DNA of 64,000 nt from Actinomycetota bacterium (GTDB lineage: Bacteria > Actinomycetota > CADDZG01 > JAHWKV01): positions 1 through 64,000 of the forward strand of contig JAHWKU010000006.1 in the NCBI GenBank assembly GCA_019347715.1. Direction: 5' to 3'. Under the pieces are notes generated by a model, which saw nothing but the letters and a program-made list of their open reading frames with translations, did no database searches and had not been told where the DNA came from. The position numbers and the translations under genes were made by a program. Of the stretch, positions 24,672-37,336 are shown one piece after another (position 1 is the stretch's first letter; every line of letters begins with the position of its first letter).

Positions 24672-27600
24672 TAAGGGCAATCAAGGAGTAGATTGCGCCA
24701 TTCATGGTGAAGCAACTTTTCACAAATAAACTCTTTTGGGGGATATTCGCTCTCATATCCGTCGCGTCCGCTGGGCTCGCCTTTCAATATGCGGACGAGG
24801 CCTTTCCGGTGGTTGCCCTCGACATCCGGATGAGCCGCGAGGCCGCCCTCGATACCGCCGTGGAGCTGGCGAGGACAAACGGCTGGGGACCGCCAAACCC
24901 ATCGACTGCGGCATCGTTCGAACTCGACACTTCGGTGCGCAATTTCGTGGAGCTTGGAGGTGGCGGTCCTGAGGAATTTCGGCGGGTAGTTGCGGGCGAC
25001 CTTTATTCCCCATACACCTGGCGGGTACGTCTCTACCAGGAGGGGACGAAGGAAGAAGTACTCGTGGTGTTCACTCCTGACGGCAAGCCGTACGGGTTCT
25101 CGGAGACCATCCCGGAGGACGAAGCGGGAGCGGGCTTACAGGAATCGGATGCCCTGGCAGTCGCGGAGAGCGCGGCCCGAACCTGGCCTATCGATCTCGC
25201 GGTCTTTGAGCTGATCCAGGTCTCATCCGAGACCAGACCGTCGGGGCGCGTGGATTACTCGTTCGTCTACGAGCGAAAAGCAGCTTCCGTCGGAGAGGAT
25301 GGCAGTTACCGGCTCCGTCTTTCGGTGATAGGAGACCGGCTCGGCGAGATGGTTCACTACGTCGAGATCCCGGAGACTTTCACTCGCTCTTACGAGCAGC
25401 TTCGGTCTGCGAACGACACGATCGCGGCCACGGCATTCTTTGCGATGGCTCTGCTCTTTGGGATCGGAGGCCTCGGTTTCGGCTTCCTCTATCTGCTGCG
25501 AAAGGACCTGTTGGAATGGAAAAAGCCGATCTTCTGGGCCGCGATCGTCGCTGCCGGCATTGCAGGTTCCGAGCTCAACAATCTCCGGCTGGCCGAAATG
25601 ACTTACGACACGGCCATTTCACGAAGTGCGTTTCTCTTTCAGCAGATCGCGTCCGCGCTGGGAACCTTTGTGGCCATGTTCGTATTGATTTCCCTGATCT
25701 TCGTGGCCGCCGAAGGTCTCACTCGTGCCGCATTTCCCCGCCACCTGAGGCTATGGAGGCTTTGGTCGCCTGAGGTCGCAGGTTCGAGGCAGGTTTTCGG
25801 AAGAACGCTCGCCGGTTATCTGGTACTTGGAGTCGATCTCGCACTGGTCGTTGGGTTCTATCTGGTTGCCCGAGAGCGGTTCGGCTGGTATGTGCCCTCA
25901 TCGTTCCCGGTTGACCCCAACGTTCTGGCCACTCATCTTCCGTGGCTGCCTCCGCTCGGCATTTCGCTTTACGCGGCCTTTGTAGAGGAGTCGATCTTCC
26001 GGGCCGTTCCGATCGCTTCGGCCGTGTTGCTCGGGCGGCGCTTCGGAAAGCCGAAGGTTTGGATCGTGGGAGCGTTCTTGCTTCAGGCAGTGGTGTTCGG
26101 GGCTGCGCATGCAAATTATGAGGCTCAGCCGGCGTTCGCCAGGGTCGTGGAGCTGTTCATCCCATCGATCGTCTTCGGACTGCTCTATTTCTTCTTTGGG
26201 CTCCTGCCCGGCATCATTCTGCACTTCGCCGTCGACGTGGTCTTTTTCTCTATCCCTCTGTTCGCCACATCCGTCGAAGGGATTTGGCTGCACCGGGGCG
26301 TCGTGATTGTCATTGCGCTGCTGCCGCTGTGGTTGTCTTTGAGATGGGTCGTCGCGAAACGGAGCCTGAAAGAGGCCCCCGAAACGGCATACAACTACTC
26401 ATGGGAAGCGCCGGTTCGGCCATCGCGAATACGAGCGCCTCAACCCCTCAGAAAGATGGGGGCCCCGCTTGCGTGGGGCCTCGTCGGCTTGGGGCTCGTC
26501 GGTCTCTTGACCTACTCGACATCGGCAGACTTTCGCTCCGACGTACCAAGACTACTGATCGACCGGTCCACAGCTTCGGATATCGCAGCGCGGGCACTGA
26601 TCCAGGAGGGGGTTTCGCTGCCAGATGAGTACCGCAGTCTGGTCACCGTTCACGACGACCCCCAGGCGGGGGATTCCTTCATCTGGAGAACAGAAGGCGA
26701 AGACACTTATCGCAGGCTCTTGGGTTCATACCTCGATCCTCCTCATTATCGGGTGAGGTTCGCGCGATTCACCGGGAGTTCAATCGAGAAGGCGGAGGAA
26801 TGGACGGTCGCGGTTGGGGCGACGGGAGAGGTAAGGCAGATCACCCACACGCTCCCGGAGTCATCTCCTGGACGCCGGCTGAGTGAGGAAGAGGCCGGTG
26901 AGATTGCTATGCGAGCCATCCAGGAACGGTTCGGGATTGAACCGGGGGAGTTGCAAAGCGTGTCTGCCATTCAGGAGAGCAGACCTGCACGAACCGACTG
27001 GACCTTCGTCTTCCGGGATCCTTCCGTTGATCTGAATCGGGGAGAAGCCAGGGTCCGCGTCACCATCTCTGGGGACCAGGTTACCGACTACGCCCGCTTC
27101 GTCCATGTTCCGGATGAATGGCTGAGACAGGAAAGAAGCCCGTCGGCGGTGACGAGCATTTTGGAGTGGTTTTGTTTTTTCGGCCTCATCCTTTTGCTGC
27201 TTGCAGGGGCCGTCGCCTCGGTCTTCGGTATCGTGCGGGGACGATTCGACCAAAGGATGTTCCGGCTGTCGTTTTTGGTGACGATCGTTATTTTCCTCGG
27301 GACGTTCGTGAACACATGGCCTTTGGTCATGGCGTCGCTCTCGACTGCTCAGCCGGTTGCGTCTCAACTGCTCACCCGAGTGGGGGGCTCGGTCCTGGCA
27401 GCCATCGGGGCTGCTGCGGTCCTCGCCGTCATTGCAGCCTCTATTACGTTTTCGCCCCGCGAAAGTGAAACGCGATCTGGACTTCAGTTGTTTTCGGCAG
27501 CAGGGGTTGGGATGGCGACTGCAGGAGTCGTCGCTCTCATTGCCCTTCCGAACTTCTCCCGGTTTCCCACATGGCCGGATCTCTCGGGGGCAGCAACGCT

Positions 27601-28016
27601 GCTCCCCGGGATGGATTTCGGCGGGATCCGCGTCTTCCTTGTTATCGCGGTGACTGTCATCGTCTCCCTGAGCTTCATTCGAGACATCTCCAGGGGGTGG
27701 ACCGAGCGGCGGGTGATCGCAGGATTGGCTGCGGCCGGAATCGGCTTGATCTTGAGCGGGGTGCTCGGAATCACGTCGGTGACGTCATGGTTCCTGGGAG
27801 CGATTGCAATCACGCTGTTGCTTCTTGGTCCTTACCTGGCTCTCTTTCTGCGGCAGCCTTCTTTGGTCCCGGTCGCAGTTGCCGTTTACCTCTCTCTTCC
27901 TGCTCTCAGGCAGGCTTCGTTCAGCGCGTTTCCCTCCTCGCAAGTGGCAAAATCCATCCAGGTCCTGGTCATGCTGGGCCTAGCGTTGTTGTGGGACTCA
28001 TCGTCTAGGCTCGCTT

Positions 28017-30708
<2,692 letters not shown>

Positions 30709-32031
30709 CTAGCCTTCGGCTGTTCTTTGAACCACGGAATGGGAGGCCGAGGTCGAGCCGGCACCGACCGGGGGAGTGGCCACTGTTCCGCGGTCTACGG
30801 TCGTGTAAGCGGTCTCGGCGTGCTGACTCAAGTCGAGTCCAGTGAGCTCTTCTTCGTGTGTGACCCTCACCCCGACCAGCATGTCGGTCACCTTGAGAAT
30901 GAAGAGGGTGGCAAGGAAGGAATAGCCGATCGTCACGCCAACGGCGATCGCCTGCTTGCCGAGCTGTGCTGCGTTGCCGTATAGAAGTCCGTTGGCGCCC
31001 TCGATGCCGCTGATGGCCTCTGTGGCAAAGATTCCCGTGAGGAGGGCACCGACCAGGCCGCCGACCATATGCACGCCAACCACATCGAGGGAATCGTCGA
31101 AACTGATCTTCGCTTTGAGCGAAACCGCCCCGTAGCAGATCATTCCTGCCGCAAGGCCGATGACCACAGCCGCCCACGGCTCAACGAATCCTGCCGCCGG
31201 CGTGACCGCGACGAGTCCTCCAACGGCGCCGGTCGCCGCTCCTATGGTGGTTGGAACCTTATTGCGGATCCACTCGACCGCAAGCCACCCAAGCATGGCT
31301 GCAGCAGTGGCGAGATGGGTATTGATGAATGCGGCTCCTGCGAGACCGTTGGATGCGAGTGCGCTTCCTGCGTTGAAACCAAACCAGCCAAACCAAAGGA
31401 TCGCGGCACCCGTTACGACCATGGGAATGTTGTGAGGGTGAATGGCCTCTTTGCCGAACCCATGACGCTTCCCTATGTAGAAGATGGCAGCGAGAGCAGC
31501 GACGCCTGCGTTGATGTGAACGACGGTTCCTCCTGCGAAATCAAGAGCTCCAACGTTTCCGTCACCCAGCCCGAGGAAGCCGCCTCCCCAAACCCAGTGG
31601 GCTACCGGCGAGTAGACGAGAAGAGACCACATCAAAAGGAACAGCACGTAACCCCTGAACCTCATCCGCTCGGCAACGGCCCCGGTGATGAGTGCCGGAG
31701 TGATGACGGCGAACATCATCTGGAAGGCCATGTAAACCGAGTGTGGGATCGTTGGAGCGAGAGCAAAAGGTTCCGCTCCGACATCGCGAAGGAACAGGAA
31801 ATCGAGCCCGCCTATCAGCGTGTTGCCGCTCGGTCCGAACGCTAGGGTGTACCCGGCGACGAACCAAATGATCGAAACCAGCCCAAGCGCAAAGAGCGAC
31901 TGCATGATGGTTCCGAGCACGTTCTTGCCTCTGACCAGCCCGCCGTAGAAGAGTGCCAAGCCGGGCGTCATGAACATAACCAGAGCCGTACTGACGATCA
32001 TCCACGCGGTATCTCCGCTAGATATCTCCAT
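30709..32031 (-). CDS. amt: Ammonium transporter Amt
   Basis: Amt conducts ammonium into the cell through a trimeric channel gated by PII. About eleven helices are seen, with the family blocks MTPGLALFYGGLVRGKN, VYMAFQMMFAVITPALI, FAGGTVVHINAGVAALA (with the pore histidine) and DVVGVHMVGG (second histidine). I start at ATG 32031, preceded by GGAGG; a TTG 12 nt upstream is also in frame. Length 440, with a C-terminal tail rich in Ser/Thr. It leads the amt-glnB-glnD operon and has a GlnR-like box upstream. Confidence 0.96.
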   Translation of the reverse strand: MEISSGDTAWMIVSTALVMFMTPGLALFYGGLVRGKNVLGTIMQSLFALGLVSIIWFVAGYTLAFGPSGNTLIGGLDFLFLRDVGAEPFALAPTIPHSVYMAFQMMFAVITPALITGAVAERMRFRGYVLFLLMWSLLVYSPVAHWVWGGGFLGLGDGNVGALDFAGGTVVHINAGVAALAAIFYIGKRHGFGKEAIHPHNIPMVVTGAAILWFGWFGFNAGSALASNGLAGAAFINTHLATAAAMLGWLAVEWIRNKVPTTIGAATGAVGGLVAVTPAAGFVEPWAAVVIGLAAGMICYGAVSLKAKISFDDSLDVVGVHMVGGLVGALLTGIFATEAISGIEGANGLLYGNAAQLGKQAIAVGVTIGYSFLATLFILKVTDMLVGVRVTHEEELTGLDLSQHAETAYTTVDRGTVATPPVGAGSTSASHSVVQRTAEG

Positions 32032-32057
32032 TCCCACCTCCAAGTTCGGTCGGGAGC

Positions 32058-32111
32058 AGAGTAAGGGCCTCGTGTTTCCGGGATGATTCGTTCGCGTTAC
32101 GAGACGGTTAC
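32058..32111 (-). promoter_or_regulatory. GlnR-type operator and -10 hexamer of amt-glnB-glnD
   Basis: On the minus strand GTAAC, GTAAC, GAATC and GAAAC are each 6 nt apart (plus-strand 32107-32111, 32096-32100, 32085-32089, 32074-32078), matching gTnAC-n6-GaAAC twice with the third element weakest. TACTCT (32058-32063), a TANNNT hexamer, follows after exactly 10 nt. The distance from last element to start codon is 42 nt. Confidence 0.65.
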
Positions 32112-32120
32112 GAGTGACCT

Positions 32121-32828
32121 ATGCTCCTGGAAGTCATGAACAAGACAGTGCTGGTGGCAACAGACGGTTCCATCAGGGTGATATCGATGAATCGCCCGGC
32201 GCAAAGAAACGCCATGGACACCGCCATGCTGCGCGAACTCATCTTGGCGCTGGAAGCAGCGGCATCGGATTCCGCAGTGTCGGGAATGGTGCTGACGGGA
32301 GAAGCCGGAGTGTTCTCTGCCGGCGCGGACACCTCGGAGGTGCTGGATCGCCCTGAAGCGTTGGCACGGATGAACCTATTCACTGAGCTATACCAGATCG
32401 TCACCGGCTATCCGAAAGTGACGGTGGCGGCCATCGAGGGCCATTGCGTAGGAGGGGGAGCAGAGGTTGCGTCGGGTTGTGATCTCAGAGTTGGATCGTC
32501 CAGCGCACGGATCAGATTCCCGGGGGCCCAGTTTGGGATCCCCGTTGGGGCGGCTCGCCTTCCCTTGTTGATCGGGCTCTCTCACTCCAAGGACCTTCTC
32601 ATGACGACACGTACGGTCGATGGTGAGGAGGCATACCGCATGGGCTTCCTCAACAGGTTGGTCGCAGACGGAGACTGCTTGGATGAGAGCGTTTCCCTGG
32701 CACAGTCGGCAGCCTCGAATCCCGGAGCCGTAAAGCAGAAACGCCAGCTCGACCATCTCTGGTCGGTCTCCACCAAGGTGGACGCAGAAAACCGGGCACT
32801 TCGGCGCTGGCAGCAAGACTCGCTGTGA
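32121..32828 (+). CDS. Enoyl-CoA hydratase/isomerase family protein
   Basis: The crotonase fold is recognised from MNRPAQRNAMD, the oxyanion-hole blocks GVFSAGADTSEV and IEGHCVGGGAEVASGCDLRV, and a short C-terminal helix. The first catalytic Glu (in GGGAEV) is kept, but where hydratases have PE in the FPE-LG block this protein has FPGAQFGI, and the next loop is shorter. The 235-residue length is below the usual 255-260. It may therefore catalyse another crotonase-family reaction. Starts at ATG 32121 or 32136 are both possible. It overlaps trmI by 4 nt. Confidence 0.85.
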   Translation: MLLEVMNKTVLVATDGSIRVISMNRPAQRNAMDTAMLRELILALEAAASDSAVSGMVLTGEAGVFSAGADTSEVLDRPEALARMNLFTELYQIVTGYPKVTVAAIEGHCVGGGAEVASGCDLRVGSSSARIRFPGAQFGIPVGAARLPLLIGLSHSKDLLMTTRTVDGEEAYRMGFLNRLVADGDCLDESVSLAQSAASNPGAVKQKRQLDHLWSVSTKVDAENRALRRWQQDSL

Positions 32829-33604
32829 ACTCGTTCGAAGCCGGGGATAGAGCCATGCTCATCGATTCGCGGGGCAGGCGATATTTGGTCACCCTCGTCT
32901 CCGGAGGCAGCTTCCACTTTCACCGTGGGATCGTCGAGCACGACACAATCATCGGCTCTCAGGAAGGGTTCACTGTTTCTTCCACCGGAGGGGAAAAGAT
33001 CGTGGTCGTTCGGCCCACACTCTCGGAATACGTCCTGAAGATGCCGAGGGGCGCGCAGGTCGTCTATCCCAAGGATGCTGCAATGATCGTCATGTTGGGG
33101 GACATCTATCCCGGAGCTACGGTCGTCGAAGCCGGGGCCGGCTCCGGAGCCCTGACCATCGCATTGCTTAGAGCGGTCGGTCCCGAGGGCCGCGTGATCA
33201 CTTTCGAGATCAGAGAAGACTTTGCTGCAACCGCACGCGCCAACGTCGAACAGTTTCTCGGTAAGGCCGACAACCTGGAGATCCGCGCCGGTGATGTCTA
33301 TGAGGAGATCGACGAGCAGGACTTCGATCGCGCGGTTTTGGATCTGGCCGAGCCGTGGAGAGCATCGAGCTTGATCGCTGATCGAATGCGGCCGGGAGGC
33401 ATTCTGACCGCCTATCTTCCGACTGTGCCCCAGGTTCATCAGCTGCATCGCGAACTGGAAGCTTCAGGCCGGTGGGTACAGACGTCCACCATCGAAACTC
33501 TTGTGAGGTCATGGCATCTCGGGGAGAGGTCGGCCCGTCCAGACCACCGAATGGTAGGCCATACCGGGTTTATCACCACCTCCAGACTTCTGCGTAACCC
33601 GTGA
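32825..33604 (+). CDS. trmI: tRNA (adenine58-N1)-methyltransferase TrmI
   Basis: TrmI methylates A58 in the T loop of tRNA with S-adenosylmethionine. The N-terminal small beta domain precedes a Rossmann methyltransferase with motif I VVEAGAGSGALT and a following FEIREDFAATARANV. GTG 32825 overlaps the upstream stop. Length 259. This gene precedes the proteasome locus in mycobacteria and other Actinomycetota, as here. Confidence 0.92.
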   Translation: MNSFEAGDRAMLIDSRGRRYLVTLVSGGSFHFHRGIVEHDTIIGSQEGFTVSSTGGEKIVVVRPTLSEYVLKMPRGAQVVYPKDAAMIVMLGDIYPGATVVEAGAGSGALTIALLRAVGPEGRVITFEIREDFAATARANVEQFLGKADNLEIRAGDVYEEIDEQDFDRAVLDLAEPWRASSLIADRMRPGGILTAYLPTVPQVHQLHRELEASGRWVQTSTIETLVRSWHLGERSARPDHRMVGHTGFITTSRLLRNP

Positions 33605-33709
33605 GTGGTTTGTGCCTGGAAAAAATCCCCAAAGGACTAGATGAAAAATAGCCCGAATGGTCCATACCTTCGGTGCCGATAATTCCATGGGTAGCCTTGT
33701 GAGCGACCC

Positions 33710-33715
33710 TATACT
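33710..33715 (+). promoter_or_regulatory. -10 hexamer TATACT of the proteasomal ATPase gene
   Basis: TATACT lies 39 nt before the ATG, giving a short leader of about 33 nt. No clear -35 element is seen. The 150-bp gap to trmI holds no other recognisable feature. Confidence 0.4.
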
Positions 33716-33754
33716 TGCAATGGTGGTAGTAGTTATGAGGACGGTGAAGCGCTG

Positions 33755-35509
33755 ATGCCGCGACAGTCAGAGTTCGAACGACGGATCGCGGAGTACGAAC
33801 GTGAGGTCGGCGAACTTCAAATGCAGGTCAAGATGCTGGAGGAAGAGTCCGGTGTCCTCCGCACGAAACTGTCCGAGGCCCCCAGCAAGATCCGCAAACT
33901 CGAGGAGCAACTCCTAGAGGCCCGCCACGAAGTTGCCAAGAACCGCGACCAGGGGGAACGCATGGGCGAGCTTCTACGCCAGGCGCGCGAGCAAATCGTC
34001 TCCTTGCGAGAAGAAGTCGAAAAGCTGTCTGCGCCCCCTTCCGGTTATGGAGTTTTTCTGAACCTCAACGAAGACGGAACGATCAACGTCTTCACTGGGG
34101 GTCGCAAGCTGCGGGTGAACGTTTCTCCCGAGGTCGAGGCCTCATCGCTCGTCAAGGGTCAGGAAGTCATGCTGAACGAAGCTCTTAACGTCGTGGCTTC
34201 AACCGGATGGGAAATCCAGGGAGAGGTAGCGTCGCTAAAGGAAATTCTGGCCGACGGCAGGGCGATAGTGCTGTCACGGGCAGATGAGGAAAGAGTCGTT
34301 CAGCTCTCCCAGCAGGTGCTGACTGAAACTCTTCACGCCGGCGATTCTGTTCTTCTGGATTCGAAGAGCGGATATATCCTCGAGAAGCTTCCAAAGCCCG
34401 AAGTGGAAGAACTCATCCTCGAAGAGGTGCCCGACATCGATTACACCGCGATCGGCGGTCTTGACGCCCAGATCGAGGAGTTGCGCGATGCGGTTGAGCT
34501 GCCCTTCCTCTACGCCGATCTCTTCCTGGAGCATCAACTCTCACCTCCCAAGGGAGTTCTTCTTTACGGACCCCCGGGATGCGGCAAGACCCTGATCGCA
34601 AAGGCGGTTGCAAACTCTCTCGCCAAGAGAACGCAGGAGGTGACCGGCCGCACCGATGTCCGCGCTTACTTCTTGAATGTGAAGGGGCCCGAGCTTCTGA
34701 ACAAGTACGTCGGAGAAACCGAGCGGCAGATCAGGATGATCTTCCAGAGGGCCAAAGAGAAATCCATTGAGGGCGTTCCGGTGATCGTCTTCTTCGACGA
34801 GATGGAGTCGCTATTCAGAACCCGTGGATCGGGAATCTCCAGCGACATCGAGACCACGATCGTCCCGCAGCTGCTCTCCGAGCTGGACGGCGTCGAGCAG
34901 CTCAAAAATGTGATCGTGATCGGTGCTTCGAACCGTGAGGACTTGATCGATCCTGCCATCTTGAGGCCGGGCCGGCTCGACGTGAAGATAAAGGTCGAAC
35001 GCCCAGACAAGGATTCTGCCGGAGCCATCTTCTCGAAGTATCTGGTCCCGGCGGTGCCGATCCATGAGGAAGAAATCGCGAAGCACGAAGGCGACATCAA
35101 CAAAGCAATCCAGCACATGATCGGCATAACAGTCGAGGAGATGTACTCGGTCAATGACGACAATCAATTCCTCGAGGTGACCTACGCGAACGGCGACAAG
35201 GAAGTCCTGTATTTCAAGGACTTTGCCTCTGGGGCCATGATCGAAAACATCGTTCGAAGGGCGAAGAAGATCGCCATCAAGCGCCTGATTCACAACGGCC
35301 AGCGCGGCCTCAAGATGGAAGACCTCATCGAGTCGATCCATCAGGAATACCGTGAGAACGAGGACCTGCCCAACACCACGAACCCAGACGACTGGGCGAA
35401 GATATCCGGCAAGAAGGGCGAGCGGATCGTATACGTGCGTACGCTCGTCGGAGATCGCAAGTCCGAGGCAAGGGCCGTCGAGCGGGTACGCACCGGACAA
35501 TATCTCTAG
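33755..35509 (+). CDS. arc: Proteasome-associated AAA+ ATPase (ARC/Mpa)
   Basis: This hexameric ATPase binds pupylated proteins, unfolds them and feeds the 20S core. Residues 1-95 form the coiled coil that captures Pup, followed by tandem OB folds (about 100-240) and the AAA domain with Walker A GPPGCGKT (272-279) and Walker B VIVFFDEM (Asp348, Glu349). The C-terminus ends GQYL, with the penultimate tyrosine used to dock into and open the proteasome gate. Length 584. It opens the pupylation cluster upstream of dop. Confidence 0.97.
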   Translation: MPRQSEFERRIAEYEREVGELQMQVKMLEEESGVLRTKLSEAPSKIRKLEEQLLEARHEVAKNRDQGERMGELLRQAREQIVSLREEVEKLSAPPSGYGVFLNLNEDGTINVFTGGRKLRVNVSPEVEASSLVKGQEVMLNEALNVVASTGWEIQGEVASLKEILADGRAIVLSRADEERVVQLSQQVLTETLHAGDSVLLDSKSGYILEKLPKPEVEELILEEVPDIDYTAIGGLDAQIEELRDAVELPFLYADLFLEHQLSPPKGVLLYGPPGCGKTLIAKAVANSLAKRTQEVTGRTDVRAYFLNVKGPELLNKYVGETERQIRMIFQRAKEKSIEGVPVIVFFDEMESLFRTRGSGISSDIETTIVPQLLSELDGVEQLKNVIVIGASNREDLIDPAILRPGRLDVKIKVERPDKDSAGAIFSKYLVPAVPIHEEEIAKHEGDINKAIQHMIGITVEEMYSVNDDNQFLEVTYANGDKEVLYFKDFASGAMIENIVRRAKKIAIKRLIHNGQRGLKMEDLIESIHQEYRENEDLPNTTNPDDWAKISGKKGERIVYVRTLVGDRKSEARAVERVRTGQYL

Positions 35510-35550
35510 CCGTTTATCATCGATCGGCAATTCAAAGAGAGGACCGACGA

Positions 35551-37038
35551 GTGGCGATTCCTAAAGTGATGGGGATCGAAACTGAATACGGGATCATCAC
35601 CAAGGGCGGGGAGGAATACAACCCGATCCTGGCTTCGTCGGTCCTGATCAACTCATACGCGTCTCCTCGCTTGAAGCGAGTCAGGTGGGATTACGAGGAA
35701 GAGACGCCGCTTCGTGACGCCAGGGGATTTGAAAAGTCGGCTTTGGAGCAGTCCGAAGACGACGGGGGCCTGGTGTCGGTCATCCTCGAGAATGGGGCCC
35801 GCTATTACGTCGATCACGCTCACCCCGAATACTCCACTCCCGAATGCACTAATGCCAGGGATCTCGTCATCCACGACAAGGCCGGCGAGCTCGTCCTAAA
35901 CGACAGCCTCAAGTCTTCGGTTGAGGCCTTGCCTCCGGAGCAGAGAATCGTTGTGTACAAGAACAACTCCGATGGCAAGGGCAATTCATACGGGTGTCAT
36001 GAGAACTACCTGATGTCTCGCGATACGCCGTTTCCGAGCATCGTCAGAGACCTCACGGGCTTTCTCGTCTCGCGGCAGGTGTTTACTGGGGCCGGCAAGG
36101 TCGGCGTTGAGATCGGTTCTGCTGAAGGCGTTAACTATCAGATCTCGCAGAGGGCAGACTTCTTCGAGGTCGAAGTGGGGCTCGAGACTACTTTCAAGAG
36201 ACCCATCATCAATACCAGAGACGAACCTCATGCCGACGCAGAGAAGTATCGGCGTCTCCACGTGATCATCGGGGATGCAAACATGAGCGAGATCTCGACC
36301 TTCCTCAAGGTTGGAACGACTGCGCTTGTCCTGGCGATGATCGAGGACTCGTTTTTTACCGAGGACCTGACTCTTGCGGAACCCATCGCGGCTCTCAGGG
36401 TTATCTCGCGCGACCCGACCTGCAAGGCAGTGATCGCCCTTTCCGACGGAAGAACGATCACTGCCGTCGACCTTCAGTGGGAATACCTGGGATGGGCCCA
36501 GAAGTATTTGTCCGCACAGGAAGTCGACCCGGTTACCCAAGAGGTGATGAATCGGTGGGAGCAGACTCTGGCTGCATTGGAGACCGATCCGATGATCCTC
36601 GACCGCCAGCTGGACTGGGTGGCGAAGCTCTCGGTGCTGGAGGCATATCGGGACCGGCATGAGCTCGGCTGGGAAGACCCCAGGCTGGCGCTGGTCGATC
36701 TTCAGTATCACGACGTTAGAGATCACAAGGGCCTCTACTACAAACTGGTGCAGCAGGGGAGGTTCGAACAGCTGGTTTCTGCCGAGGAGATAAGAAGAGC
36801 CGTCTCCGAGCCTCCCGAAGACACCAGGGCTTGGTTCCGCGGCAACGTCCTGAAGAGATTCTCTTCGGACATCACCACGGCCTCATGGGACGGCATCGTC
36901 TTCGACGTGGGGGCCGAAAGCCTCCAGAAGGTGCCGATGCTCGAACCGCTGTTGGGCACCAGGCAGATCACCGAGGAGTTACTGAGGTCGGTGGCAAATG
37001 CCGGGGAGCTCCTGGAGGCGTTCAACAACCGTCAGTGA
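35551..37038 (+). CDS. dop: Deamidase/depupylase Dop
   Basis: Dop deamidates the C-terminal Gln of Pup to Glu and also removes Pup from substrates. It belongs to the glutamine-synthetase-like carboxylate-amine ligase fold, with the N-terminal GIETEYGI glutamate/metal block and later ENGARYYVD and HPEYSTPEC. The 495-residue length and the long insertion after GIITKGGEEYNP identify Dop rather than PafA. GTG 35551 has AGAGAGGA upstream. The same protein family recurs as pafA 3 kb on. Confidence 0.93.
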   Translation: MAIPKVMGIETEYGIITKGGEEYNPILASSVLINSYASPRLKRVRWDYEEETPLRDARGFEKSALEQSEDDGGLVSVILENGARYYVDHAHPEYSTPECTNARDLVIHDKAGELVLNDSLKSSVEALPPEQRIVVYKNNSDGKGNSYGCHENYLMSRDTPFPSIVRDLTGFLVSRQVFTGAGKVGVEIGSAEGVNYQISQRADFFEVEVGLETTFKRPIINTRDEPHADAEKYRRLHVIIGDANMSEISTFLKVGTTALVLAMIEDSFFTEDLTLAEPIAALRVISRDPTCKAVIALSDGRTITAVDLQWEYLGWAQKYLSAQEVDPVTQEVMNRWEQTLAALETDPMILDRQLDWVAKLSVLEAYRDRHELGWEDPRLALVDLQYHDVRDHKGLYYKLVQQGRFEQLVSAEEIRRAVSEPPEDTRAWFRGNVLKRFSSDITTASWDGIVFDVGAESLQKVPMLEPLLGTRQITEELLRSVANAGELLEAFNNRQ

Positions 37039-37063
37039 GCACGCACTCTGGCTGCCCAGCACC

Positions 37064-37069
37064 TACAAT
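37064..37069 (+). promoter_or_regulatory. -10 hexamer TACAAT before pup
   Basis: TACAAT ends 20 nt before the pup ATG; the sequence GAGGTG (37075-37080) in between can serve as ribosome-binding site. A separate promoter would allow extra Pup synthesis relative to Dop. Confidence 0.4.
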
Positions 37070-37089
37070 GAAACCGAGGTGATGCCCTG

Positions 37090-37281
37090 ATGCCGCCCGG
37101 CGAAGAACAGAAAAGAGCCAAGAAGAAGCCTTCTGAGGATGAGGAGATCGATGAAACCCCTCCGAAGAAGGAAGCCAAGAACACCGAAGACATCGACAAG
37201 CTGATCGACGAAATCGACGAGGTCCTCGAGGAAAACGCCGAGGAATTTGTGCGGTCATACGTGCAAAAAGGCGGCCAATAG
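37090..37281 (+). CDS. pup: Prokaryotic ubiquitin-like protein Pup
   Basis: Pup is the small disordered tag attached to lysines of proteins destined for the proteasome. The 63-residue product is highly charged, has the ARC-binding helical segment DIDKLIDEIDEVLEENAEEF in its second half, and ends in GGQ. The terminal Gln means Dop must deamidate it before PafA can ligate it. Position between dop and prcB is canonical. Confidence 0.96.
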   Translation: MPPGEEQKRAKKKPSEDEEIDETPPKKEAKNTEDIDKLIDEIDEVLEENAEEFVRSYVQKGGQ

Positions 37282-37321
37282 TGACTGAGAGTGGTTACCC
37301 GTCGCTTTGAGTAGCTTCGCT

Positions 37322-37327
37322 TAGACT
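37322..37327 (+). promoter_or_regulatory. -10 hexamer TAGACT before prcB
   Basis: TAGACT ends 9 nt before the prcB ATG (37337) and no ribosome-binding site is present, so the message is nearly leaderless. Confidence 0.42.
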
Positions 37328-37336
37328 GCATCTGTC

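Noticed and set aside
23655-24674. Plus-strand open frame (339 codons) opposite glnA
   Set aside because: glnA is unmistakable on the other strand, and this frame has no ribosome-binding site or motif.
31069-31845. Plus-strand open frame (258 codons) opposite amt
   Set aside because: It is the complement of conserved membrane helices of Amt and shows no domain.
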